This document shows positions 1 to 8,700 of a DNA stretch of 64,000 bases, piece by piece. Position numbers and translations under genes: made by a program. Source of the stretch: an uncultured Francisella sp. GTDB taxonomy: Bacteria > Pseudomonadota > Gammaproteobacteria > Burkholderiales > Neisseriaceae. Numbering within the stretch: position 1 is the stretch's first letter; each line of letters opens with the position of its first letter. The notes beneath the pieces were generated by a model, which was given only the letters and a program-made list of their open reading frames with translations, ran no database searches and was not told where the DNA came from. Location of the stretch: NCBI GenBank assembly GCA_943913135.1, contig CALTVE010000002.1, forward strand, positions 248,001 through 312,000, read 5' to 3'.

Positions 1-1526
1 CGTACGATGCGGCTTTCGGGAAAGTGTTCTTTTATACTCTGCTCTACCCGTTCAGTCCCCAGGCCTATTGGGGTTAAATCTACGTTACCGCAATAGGCGC
101 AGCATTCAGGGATGTCTTTTTCATTTTCACAGTGATGGCATTTTAGTAGACCCAGGCGACGGTGATAAACCATGTTAGCGCTACAATGGATACACTTAAT
201 GGCTTTGCCACAATCTAAACAGACTAAAGTGGTGGCAAAGCCGCGCCGGTTCAGGTACAACAATACTACTTCGTTTTTTACAAGGTGTTTGTGAATAGCT
301 TCCAAAGTGAGGGAGGCAAACCCTTCTTTTAACTTTTGATGATGGATATCAATAAATTCGATACGTGGCAAGGATGAACCTGAACCCGCACGTTCTTTTA
401 AAGTGAGAAGCTGATATTTACCTTGTTCCATCTGATACCAGCTTTCTAGGCTAGGGGTAGCGGAGCCAAGGACCACCGGACAAGAGACCTGTTTCCCGCG
501 CCAGATAGCAAGATCACGAGCGTTATAACGCAATTCACTTTCTTGCTTAAACGATTCATCTTGCTCTTCATCGACGATAATTAGCCCTAAATTTTCTATC
601 GGGGTAAAGATGCAAAGACGTGTGCCGATAATAATTTTGGCTTCCCCGTTTAAAGCTGTTAAATAATTATGTAAACGCTTTTTAGCGGGGATTTTGCTAT
701 GTAAAACTGCAATGGGAACAGTGGGGAAATGCTTTTGTAAACGTTCAAAAAATTGAGGAGTTAGATTGATCACAGGTAAAAGCATTAATACCTGTTTACC
801 TTGTTTTAAGGCATGATACATGGCTTCAAAATAAACTTCGCTTTTTCCACTGCCGGTTATGCCAAAAAGTAAAAAAACTTTAAACAGATTTAAGGATGCA
901 CCAATTGCGTTGCTAGCCTTTTGTTGTTCTTTATTCAACGGATACTGCTGTTGATAGATAAAGGAAGGTGGCTGTTCATTTTCTAAACAGTCTAAATACC
1001 CTGCTTGTAGATATTTTTGTAAGTAATAACGGCCGCGCGGGTGGATTTGAGCCGCTTCTTCTGCGCTGATATTCGTTTTCTGTAGCGTCTGCCAAAGATT
1101 AAGGAGCGGACCAGCACGTTTGGGGGGAGTCGCTTGTTGGCCCGATGAATTGAGTCGATAACGGACCATTGGCTTAGGAAAACTTAAGTTATCTTTTGTT
1201 TTAAGTTCCTTGGGCAAGGCGGTGAAAAAAGTTTGGCCAATGGGATAGAGATAATAGGTGGCTGTAAACCTCATTAAATTCAGCCATTTTTCCGAAAAAA
1301 GGCATCGGTTATCCAATACTTTTTCAATAAAGCGAAATTTTGGTTTTTGAGCCTGATTTTCTTGGAAAGTTTTGCTTTGGCGTACGACAATGCCGATTTC
1401 TGTGTGACGTTGGAAAGGGACTTTAACCCGCGTGCCCGGCGTAACGGGGACAGGGCTTTTGTAAGTAAAAAGATGATAGAGCGGTTTGTCGAGAGCGACT
1501 TCTAAAAAATAAGGATCTTCAGCCAT
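1..1526 (-). CDS. priA: Primosomal protein N' (PriA helicase), 3' end cut by the window edge
   Basis: PriA is the 3'-to-5' superfamily 2 DNA helicase that restarts stalled replication forks by recruiting the primosome. Reading the minus strand from the ATG at 1526 gives about 508 residues with no stop before the left edge; the family is usually about 730 residues. Visible are the N-terminal DNA-binding part (starts MAEDPYFLEVALDKPLYH), a Walker A motif GITGSGKSE near residue 221, the DEEQ helicase motif II near residue 318, the GSATPS motif, and the zinc cluster with CxxC pairs (CLDCG, CIHC, CHHC, CAYC) after residue 430. It lies 16 bp downstream of yihY on the same strand, so the two may be cotranscribed. 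The missing part is the C-terminal helicase lobe. Confidence 0.95.
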   Translation of the reverse strand, partial: MAEDPYFLEVALDKPLYHLFTYKSPVPVTPGTRVKVPFQRHTEIGIVVRQSKTFQENQAQKPKFRFIEKVLDNRCLFSEKWLNLMRFTATYYLYPIGQTFFTALPKELKTKDNLSFPKPMVRYRLNSSGQQATPPKRAGPLLNLWQTLQKTNISAEEAAQIHPRGRYYLQKYLQAGYLDCLENEQPPSFIYQQQYPLNKEQQKASNAIGASLNLFKVFLLFGITGSGKSEVYFEAMYHALKQGKQVLMLLPVINLTPQFFERLQKHFPTVPIAVLHSKIPAKKRLHNYLTALNGEAKIIIGTRLCIFTPIENLGLIIVDEEQDESFKQESELRYNARDLAIWRGKQVSCPVVLGSATPSLESWYQMEQGKYQLLTLKERAGSGSSLPRIEFIDIHHQKLKEGFASLTLEAIHKHLVKNEVVLLYLNRRGFATTLVCLDCGKAIKCIHCSANMVYHRRLGLLKCHHCENEKDIPECCAYCGNVDLTPIGLGTERVEQSIKEHFPESRIV

Positions 1527-1542
1527 AGCGTTAAATAGGTAT

Positions 1543-2769
1543 CTAGGCCGCATTTTTAGCGGTCAGTTTAACAAATTCCGATAAAGGAATCTGTAATTTT
1601 TCAAAACCTTGCTGGAGAAGAAGGTAAAGGGTATAGCTGTAAACATCTTCCTGGCGAGGCTCGGCGGGGATAACAAAGTTATTAAAAAGGTCTGATAAAA
1701 AGATAGTTTCCGGAGGTTTTCTAAGTTTCCAGTGCCGCTTTTTTTCTTTAAGATAGCCTCGATTTTTAAGTTCGTCGAGTACTTTGCCTAAAGCATCATA
1801 ACCACTGTTAACACTTAAACGAATGCTTTGCACCCTTAACCCGCGTGAGTGCGGTTTCAAGGCGGCAAGGTGGCTTAAAATTCGGACGATATCTTCAAAC
1901 TCAGGACCACATTTATTACGCGCATTGGCAAAGGCATCATTTTTAAAATGCGATAAACTAGCAGTTAGGATGGCCCCAGCCAGTAAAGTAAACCACATTA
2001 CATAGATATAGAAAATAAACAATGGAATGGACGCAAAGGCCCCATAAATCAATTCATAGCGATTAAATTTAACGATATAAAATAGAAAAAGCTTTTTCAT
2101 TAGCCACAGAGCGAAGGCGGTAATCACGGCACCCAAGGAAGCATCTTTGATGGGCACAAAACGATCTGGAATCCATTTAAACATCAAAAAAAGAGCAAGA
2201 GTATATAAAACTAAGGTTAAAAGGCCATAGATAAAGTGTGAAAGTAGAGGAAAGAGCAGAATCGCATCCAAGTTTTTAATATAAAGATTCCACACGGAAG
2301 TCAGAGAGATCAAACTGATCGGCCCGAAAATTAAAATTAAAAGATAAATTAAAATCCGTCGCTTTAACGGCCGAGCAGTATTGACTTGCCAAATCTTGTT
2401 TAAAGAATCTTCTATGGTTGAAAGTAGAAAGATGCTAGATATCAACAAAAATAAAATACTGATTAGAGATAAATTGTTGATTTTTTCTGGGATGGTATCT
2501 AAGTAGCCGACAATACTTTGGAAAGTACTGAAATCTAAAAAAGATGCAACATAACCCAATAGTTCTGCTGTGTAACGAGTAAAACCTGGCGTGCGACTAA
2601 AAAAATACAGGATGACAAATAAAGTAGGGACGATAGCGGTTAAGGTAGACAATGTTAAACTAGCGACCGTAGCGTTTAAATCGTATTGATTAAGGCGCTT
2701 GATTACAAAGGTGAGGAAGTTCACGAGTCGATTGTCAAACAAGCGGTTTCGCAAAGCTCTTAGGGACAT
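1543..2769 (-). CDS. yihY: YihY/BrkB family inner-membrane protein with C-terminal extension
   Basis: A polytopic inner-membrane protein of the YihY/BrkB family (formerly misnamed ribonuclease BN). The core has about six hydrophobic segments in the first 280 residues, including the family-typical N-terminal stretch with TLSTLTAIVPTLFVIL and a late segment SIPLFIFYIYVMWFTLLAGA. A soluble tail of about 120 residues follows and looks like a small winged-helix-like domain (VLDELKNRGYLKEKKRHWKL), as in the longer betaproteobacterial members. The ATG at 2769 is preferred to a TTG at 2784, which would add MDSGF; neither has a clear ribosome-binding site. The transported substrate, if any, is not established for the family. 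It is divergent from mfd and upstream of priA. Confidence 0.88.
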   Translation of the reverse strand: MSLRALRNRLFDNRLVNFLTFVIKRLNQYDLNATVASLTLSTLTAIVPTLFVILYFFSRTPGFTRYTAELLGYVASFLDFSTFQSIVGYLDTIPEKINNLSLISILFLLISSIFLLSTIEDSLNKIWQVNTARPLKRRILIYLLILIFGPISLISLTSVWNLYIKNLDAILLFPLLSHFIYGLLTLVLYTLALFLMFKWIPDRFVPIKDASLGAVITAFALWLMKKLFLFYIVKFNRYELIYGAFASIPLFIFYIYVMWFTLLAGAILTASLSHFKNDAFANARNKCGPEFEDIVRILSHLAALKPHSRGLRVQSIRLSVNSGYDALGKVLDELKNRGYLKEKKRHWKLRKPPETIFLSDLFNNFVIPAEPRQEDVYSYTLYLLLQQGFEKLQIPLSEFVKLTAKNAA

Positions 2770-2877
2770 GAAGCCAGAATCCAAAAATGCTAAAATGCGT
2801 GCTCATTGTAAACAAAAAATGCAGGTAAGGTAATAAAAACGACTGCTTTTTGTGTTTTAAACCCAGTTTTTGTATCT

Positions 2878-5800
2878 ATGGATGCGCAAAAGAAAAATCA
2901 AGAAAGCAGTTTCGTTTTTTATTCCCATATTCAAGCGACTCCCTTTCTTTTAGAACCGATAGCTAAAGAGGCTCCCTTACTGGTGTTGAGTAAGAATGCT
3001 CAGGAAGGTAAAGAGCTTTTGGCTGCGTGGCAATTTTTTTATCCGCAAAGGAAAATTGCTTATTTCCCTGATTGGGAGTTACTGCCTTATGAACGGTTTT
3101 CCCCTCATCGGGACTTGGTGTCTGAGCGTCTTTCTACTTTATGGAAAATAGCATCTGAGGGAATAGAAGTATTAATTAGTCCTTTAACCACTGCTATGCA
3201 GCTGTTGCCACCTCAGGAATTTATTTTGCAGCGGACTTTATGGTTGGAAAAAGGTCAAACGATGGATGTGACCACTTTTCGTGAAAGGTTGGTGGAAAAT
3301 GGTTATGAACATGTTAACCAAGTGATCGCTCCTAGAGAATTTTCAGTGCGGGGGAGTGTTTTAGATTTATATCCTATGGGGGCGGCTGAACCTTACCGTA
3401 TTGATCTATTTGACAATGAAATAGATAACATCCGCACTTTTGATCCCTTAAGCCAGCACAGTAGAGATGAAGTGCCGGAAATTCATCTGCTGCCAGCTCA
3501 TGAATTTCCTACTGATCCTGAAAGCATTAAATTGTTTAGGGCTCGGTTTTTAGAAGTATTGGGTGGTAACGCTAAAAAAGCGCACCCCTTTAAGAGCGTG
3601 AGCAGAGCAATGTTTGGCCGAGGGGTTGAATTTTATTTCCCACTTTTTTTTAAGGAAAAAGCCAGCAGTTTATTGGATTATTTGCCTGAAAATACCCGTA
3701 TTGTAGAAACACCGGCCTTAGGAGAACTTGCTCGCCAATGGGAAGAAGAAGTGAAACGTCGCTTTAAATGGGTCGAACAAGATCCTGATTATCCACCTTT
3801 ACCTTTTGATTATCTCTATTTAAGCCAAGAAAAATTACACATCGCTTTAAAAAAACGCCATCGTTATCTCCTTATAAAAAAAGAAGACCCTTCGCTGGAA
3901 CTGCCCCGGGTAGCTATTGACCGTAAACGTAAGGATCCTTTAAGTGAGCTAAAAACGTTTAAAGATCAGTTTCAAGGCAGAATTTTATTGTTAGCCGATT
4001 CTTTGGGGCGCAATGAAACTTTGGCTAATCTTGCTAAAGAGTATGGTTTAAAGCTGACTTCTTTTAATAGCTGGCAACAATTTATTCAGAGCAATTGTCC
4101 ATTGGGAGTGGTGGTGCAAGATGCTTTTTCCCAGGGCTTTATTGTCTCTGATCCACAAGTTGCACTCATTACCGAATCTGATCTTTATCAAAATAAGAAT
4201 CGCGAAAATAATCGCCACAGTAAAAAAAGAGGCACAGAACATACGTTTATGGATCTGGCCGAAATTAAAGAAGGTGATCTTGTAGTCCATGAACAGCACG
4301 GAGTCGGTCGCTACTTGGGATTAAGTGATTTAGAAAGTGGGCAAGCAGAAGAAGAGTTCATGCTGATTGAATATAAAGGGAGTGCTAAATTATACGTTCC
4401 TGTATCAGAATTGCATTTAATCAGCCGTTATCAAGGACAGAAAGCAGAAAGTGTGCTTCTCGATAGTCTAGGCAAAGATCATTGGCGTAAACAAAAAGAT
4501 AAAGCATGGCAAAAAGCCTGGGATACAGCTGCCGATCTTTTGGATATTTATGCCAAGCGCAGTCTACAAAGGCGTCCTCCTTACTGCGTTAATCCGAGCG
4601 AATATGAAAGTTTTGTTCAAGGTTTTGCTTATGAAGAAACCGAAGATCAAGAGAAAGCCATCGACGCAGTGTTGCAGGATTTATCCACCCCTGAGCCTAT
4701 GGATCGACTGATTTGCGGAGATGTGGGTTTTGGTAAAACGGAGGTGGCGTTAAGAGCAGCGTTTGTAGTAGCGATGAATGATCGTCAAGTGGCGATTTTA
4801 GCACCGACTACTTTGTTAGTAGAGCAGCATTATGAAACCTTTTTAACTCGTTTTGCCTCTACTCCAATCCGAGTGGAGGCGTTATCCCGTTTTGTAAGTG
4901 GGAAAAAAACACAACAAATCTTAGCCGCTGCCGCTGCCGGCCAAGTCGATATTTTGATTGGCACGCATAAGCTTTTACAAGAAGATGTGGTATTCAAAAA
5001 TTTAGGCTTATTGGTTATCGATGAGGAGCATCGTTTTGGAGTGCGGCAAAAAGAGAAAATTAAAAGTATGCGCGCAGAAATAGATGTGCTTGCAATGACA
5101 GCCACGCCTATCCCCCGCACTTTGGCGATGGCTTTAGATCAAATGCGTGATTTTTCTTTAATTGCGACAGCGCCGGAAAAACGTCTGGCAGTTAAAACTT
5201 TCGTGCAACCTTACTCAGAGGCGGTGATTCAAGAAGCGATCCGTCGTGAAGTACGGCGTAATGGTCAGGCATTTTTTCTGCATAACGATGTGGCGACTAT
5301 AGAGACGACTAAAAATCGTTTGCAAGCATTGTTCCCTGACTATAAATTTGCTTTAGCGCATGGGCAAATGAAAGAAAAGGAATTGGAACAGGTCATGCGC
5401 TCTTTCCTACGCCAGCAGTATGATGTTTTAGTCTGTTCGACAATTATAGAAACTGGGATAGATATCCCCAATGCCAACACGATTATTATCGATCGAGCCG
5501 ATAAATTTGGTTTGGCCCAGTTACATCAACTGCGCGGTCGAGTGGGGCGAAGTCATCATCAAGCCTATGCTTATTTATTAACTGCCGATACCTTGAAAAA
5601 AGATGCTAAGCAGAGGCTAGAGGCGATTGAATATGCCAGTGATTTAGGGTCTGGCTTTTTCTTAGCCATGCAAGACTTGGAAATCCGTGGCTCAGGTGAA
5701 ATTTTAGGGGATAATCAGTCGGGAGAAATGTTAAAAGTAGGGTTAACCCTCTATAGTGAAATGCTTAAAAAAGCGGTCAAAGCGTTAGAAAAAGGGGAAA

Positions 5801-6270
5801 AATTAGACAGTTCTTCACCTTTAGAAGTCAATTCTGAAATCAAGCTGTATGCGCCTGCTTTGTTGTCAGCTTCTTATATCCCCGGTGTCGATAATCGTTT
5901 GGTTTTTTATAAAAAGCTAGCTAAAGCTAAAAGTGAGAAGGATTTGAACGAAGTAGCAGAGCAAATGATCGACCGTTTTGGTTTGCAGCCGCAAGAAGTA
6001 AAACTACTCTTTACCAGTCATCGTTTAAGGCTGCAAGCAGAAGCATTGGGCATTGCTCGCATTATCGCTACTAGCGACAAAATTCTATTTAAATTCAGTA
6101 AAAATAATAAGATAGATGTTGAGCAATTGGTTCGGATGATTCAAGAAGAACCCCAGATTTATCGTTTAAAAGAAGGTCATGATTTAATGGTACACCAGGG
6201 ATTTTCAGAAGTAGAAAAACGGGTAAAGGCTATAGAGCAGATTTTAAATAAACTCAATTCTATCGAATAA
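2878..6270 (+). CDS. mfd: Transcription-repair coupling factor Mfd
   Basis: Mfd removes RNA polymerase stalled at DNA lesions and recruits UvrA for nucleotide excision repair. At 1130 residues it has the usual full length. The N-terminal UvrB-like module is recognisable (LPYERFSPHRDLVSERLSTL). The CarD-like RNA polymerase interaction domain begins near residue 461 (EIKEGDLVVHEQHGVGRYLGL region). The RecG-like translocase follows, with Walker A GDVGFGKTEVAL near residue 615, DEEH near 714 and the later motif QLRGRVGRS. The C-terminal TRCF domain closes the protein. The ATG at 2878 has no obvious ribosome-binding site, but no better start is visible. It appears to be a single gene, divergent from yihY. 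Confidence 0.96.
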   Translation: MDAQKKNQESSFVFYSHIQATPFLLEPIAKEAPLLVLSKNAQEGKELLAAWQFFYPQRKIAYFPDWELLPYERFSPHRDLVSERLSTLWKIASEGIEVLISPLTTAMQLLPPQEFILQRTLWLEKGQTMDVTTFRERLVENGYEHVNQVIAPREFSVRGSVLDLYPMGAAEPYRIDLFDNEIDNIRTFDPLSQHSRDEVPEIHLLPAHEFPTDPESIKLFRARFLEVLGGNAKKAHPFKSVSRAMFGRGVEFYFPLFFKEKASSLLDYLPENTRIVETPALGELARQWEEEVKRRFKWVEQDPDYPPLPFDYLYLSQEKLHIALKKRHRYLLIKKEDPSLELPRVAIDRKRKDPLSELKTFKDQFQGRILLLADSLGRNETLANLAKEYGLKLTSFNSWQQFIQSNCPLGVVVQDAFSQGFIVSDPQVALITESDLYQNKNRENNRHSKKRGTEHTFMDLAEIKEGDLVVHEQHGVGRYLGLSDLESGQAEEEFMLIEYKGSAKLYVPVSELHLISRYQGQKAESVLLDSLGKDHWRKQKDKAWQKAWDTAADLLDIYAKRSLQRRPPYCVNPSEYESFVQGFAYEETEDQEKAIDAVLQDLSTPEPMDRLICGDVGFGKTEVALRAAFVVAMNDRQVAILAPTTLLVEQHYETFLTRFASTPIRVEALSRFVSGKKTQQILAAAAAGQVDILIGTHKLLQEDVVFKNLGLLVIDEEHRFGVRQKEKIKSMRAEIDVLAMTATPIPRTLAMALDQMRDFSLIATAPEKRLAVKTFVQPYSEAVIQEAIRREVRRNGQAFFLHNDVATIETTKNRLQALFPDYKFALAHGQMKEKELEQVMRSFLRQQYDVLVCSTIIETGIDIPNANTIIIDRADKFGLAQLHQLRGRVGRSHHQAYAYLLTADTLKKDAKQRLEAIEYASDLGSGFFLAMQDLEIRGSGEILGDNQSGEMLKVGLTLYSEMLKKAVKALEKGEKLDSSSPLEVNSEIKLYAPALLSASYIPGVDNRLVFYKKLAKAKSEKDLNEVAEQMIDRFGLQPQEVKLLFTSHRLRLQAEALGIARIIATSDKILFKFSKNNKIDVEQLVRMIQEEPQIYRLKEGHDLMVHQGFSEVEKRVKAIEQILNKLNSIE

Positions 6271-6352
6271 GGCTATCCGATAAAAGAAGCATTCCCAGCG
6301 AAAAGAAAAGCACAGGTCATCGAAGGATCACAATAGAAGGGAAAATATATAG

Positions 6353-6406
6353 TATAATCAGAAACCTTGAATAAAGCAAGAGCCCTTTGGGGGCTTGATT
6401 GAGGAG
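6353..6406 (+). promoter_or_regulatory. Possible promoter -10 and ribosome-binding site of the first autotransporter gene
   Basis: The mfd to autotransporter gap (6271-6414) holds a TATAAT at 6353-6358 without a convincing -35 element. A 5-bp inverted repeat AGCCC/GGGCT follows at 6381-6395, and then the purine-rich GAGGAG at 6401-6406, 8 bases before the GTG at 6415. The ribosome-binding site is clear; the promoter call is weak. The inverted repeat has no T-run, so I do not call it a terminator for mfd. Confidence 0.35.
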
Positions 6407-6414
6407 TCTAAAAA

Positions 6415-8700
6415 GTGAAACTTAAAAAGCTGTGGATGCTCTTGGCAACTACACAACTAGTAGGGATGCCTTTTGGCTTGGCGGCAGGTTCGGATCCAGT
6501 ACAAATACTTAAAAATTTTACCACCAATCTTCAAGCGCAAATCGATAATTGGAGTGCGGGCATCATCCCTCCTTACAACCATGTTTTTCCTAAAGAAGAT
6601 CTAAGAAGTCGTAAAAGCAATTATGAATTTAATAATCTGATTGTTTTAGGAGATAGTATCAGTGATCCTGGCTCAGATGATCGTTTAGGCCGTTATATTG
6701 CCGGAGGCTATGAAAGCCCCTTGTATCTGGATTATTTAAGTGAGGCTTTGACCGGTAAAGCATCCGCCCCTGCGACGCAAGGAGGGCTTAATTACAGTGA
6801 ACATGGCGCTTCAATTGTACGCATAGAAGAAAATCGTAAATCGCTAGAAGAAATTTATCAGGATTTATTGAAACGCTTTCATGGCCGTTTACCAAAAAAT
6901 TCTCCAGTAGTGATATGGGGGGGCAATATGGATTTAGACTTAGGAATTCCTAAACGTCTTCTAGCAATTGGTCCGCAAGCGCTGCTTTCTTCTTTGCCCT
7001 TTCCGGTGCCCCACGCTTTGATTCATTTATTTACCTACTTGGGTGATGATTTAGATGCACCTGATTTAACTATGAAGTCTGATTTGGCCATGAATAAGGC
7101 GGCACAAGTGGCCGCCAATATTGCGCAGGATCTATTAAAACGTGGCACCCCTTATGTATTCGTGTCAAATATTCCTGATGGTACCCTCCTCCCTTATAGC
7201 ACTATGGTGTTTACAGAGCTGATTGTGGAACATACTTTAAAATATCTTCCAGTCCCTGGGTTCTCTCTGGTGCCTTATACGTGGGTGATTACCTGGCTGG
7301 GTAAAGGAGTGGATGAATTTCTACGTAATCCTGACAACATCATTCCGGCAGCAGGGCGGGAGTTTTTCCGTCTAAATCAGACTAACGCAATGGCCAAACG
7401 CTTGCCTCCTTTCCTTCATTCTTTGGCAGTAATTATGTATGACACCATGGTGACCATGCAATATAGGTCAACTGTCCAGTATAATAATACCTTAGAAAGA
7501 TACTTAAGTAGCATAAATGGCAATGTCGTCTATTTTGATTTTGCGAGCTTATTCGAAGAAGTGGCTTATCACTATAAAGATTATGGCTTAGACACGGTGT
7601 TAGTGCCAACCTGTACCTTAGGCTATTCTTCGCGCAGTTGTGATAAGGGATCGCCCAACTATCATAAAGAAATATCGATGTTTAGCGATTGGTTTCACCC
7701 CAGTCCACAATTACATTTAATGATCGGGCAAGCGATGCTGGCTATTTTTAATGCACCTCTGTATGTGAGTGCGGTAGCTCGCCAAGCCGATAGCATCAAT
7801 GATGCCCGATTATTTTATTTAAATAATCAATTGAATACTTGGCGCAATCAGGAAGTCAGTCAAAGCCCCATTTTGTTTGCCGGTTACTCTGGGAGCTTAA
7901 GTAAGAGTGGTGTTTTTGTTGATAGAAGAAATTTAGCGACACACTTATTAAACACTGGCCTGTACAGTTACATTTCACCTAACTGGCTAGTAGGGGGGGC
8001 GATTTCTTTGGGTTTTGGTTCGAGTAAGCCGCATCAGCATTTGCGCTATGAATACAATAACCAGGCTTTCAGCCTTTTTAGTCAGTATAGTGATCCTAAA
8101 GGTTGGTGGGCCGATTTAGATATAAGTACGGGGCGTTTAAAAGCAAATGATATTGATCGAACCACTTTAATTTATGTTAAAGAATTGCATAATAAAGGAT
8201 CGACCCACCTACATGCGATAAATGTTTTAGGGCGCCTGGGTTGGGATGTTTTAAAAAGGCAACATGCTTTTGCTGGGTCGTTTGTGCAAGTAGCGTTTAA
8301 TCGTTATGAAGTAAATGGTTACCAGGAAGATGGCAAAAAGTTTTTAGCAATGCAATATAAGGATTATACCTACCGCAATAATTACTTCGGATTAGGCGGT
8401 TATTACCGCGCGGATAATTTAAAATTATTGGACACGCCTTTCAGCCTATCTTTTGAATCAACTCTGAACCGGAAAATACAGGATAAACAAAAAAATATCC
8501 TTCGTGCCGGATTGGCTACTAAATCGGTGCTCTTTAATCGCGAAATTAAAAATCGTAAGAAAACGTGGTTGGACGCAAAAGTGGCGAGTGATTGGCAAGT
8601 GGGAAAACACACTCAAGTGAGCGGTGCCCTAGGGGTGAAGAGCGATCTTTTACGTGATCATTCCTTTAATTACAGTATTGGCTTTAAAAGCCAATTTTAA
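6415..8700 (+). CDS. GDSL-family esterase/lipase autotransporter (paralog 1)
   Basis: A 761-residue secreted protein starting at GTG 6415 behind GAGGAG. It has a signal peptide (about residues 1-24) and a GDSL/SGNH hydrolase passenger: block I GDS with Ser81 (NNLIVLGDSISDPGS), block III GGN at 169-171, and the block V Asp425-x-x-His428 pair in SDWFHPS. The C-terminal region of about 280 residues looks like an autotransporter beta-barrel: it alternates aromatic and polar residues and ends in a terminal Phe (SIGFKSQF). This is the EstA-type architecture, in which an outer-membrane barrel displays an esterase. A Cys pair in CTLGYSSRSCD is shared with the convergent paralog and may form a disulfide. 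Substrate unknown. The 3' end overlaps the paralog's stop codon at TTAA. Confidence 0.88.
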   Translation: MKLKKLWMLLATTQLVGMPFGLAAGSDPVQILKNFTTNLQAQIDNWSAGIIPPYNHVFPKEDLRSRKSNYEFNNLIVLGDSISDPGSDDRLGRYIAGGYESPLYLDYLSEALTGKASAPATQGGLNYSEHGASIVRIEENRKSLEEIYQDLLKRFHGRLPKNSPVVIWGGNMDLDLGIPKRLLAIGPQALLSSLPFPVPHALIHLFTYLGDDLDAPDLTMKSDLAMNKAAQVAANIAQDLLKRGTPYVFVSNIPDGTLLPYSTMVFTELIVEHTLKYLPVPGFSLVPYTWVITWLGKGVDEFLRNPDNIIPAAGREFFRLNQTNAMAKRLPPFLHSLAVIMYDTMVTMQYRSTVQYNNTLERYLSSINGNVVYFDFASLFEEVAYHYKDYGLDTVLVPTCTLGYSSRSCDKGSPNYHKEISMFSDWFHPSPQLHLMIGQAMLAIFNAPLYVSAVARQADSINDARLFYLNNQLNTWRNQEVSQSPILFAGYSGSLSKSGVFVDRRNLATHLLNTGLYSYISPNWLVGGAISLGFGSSKPHQHLRYEYNNQAFSLFSQYSDPKGWWADLDISTGRLKANDIDRTTLIYVKELHNKGSTHLHAINVLGRLGWDVLKRQHAFAGSFVQVAFNRYEVNGYQEDGKKFLAMQYKDYTYRNNYFGLGGYYRADNLKLLDTPFSLSFESTLNRKIQDKQKNILRAGLATKSVLFNREIKNRKKTWLDAKVASDWQVGKHTQVSGALGVKSDLLRDHSFNYSIGFKSQF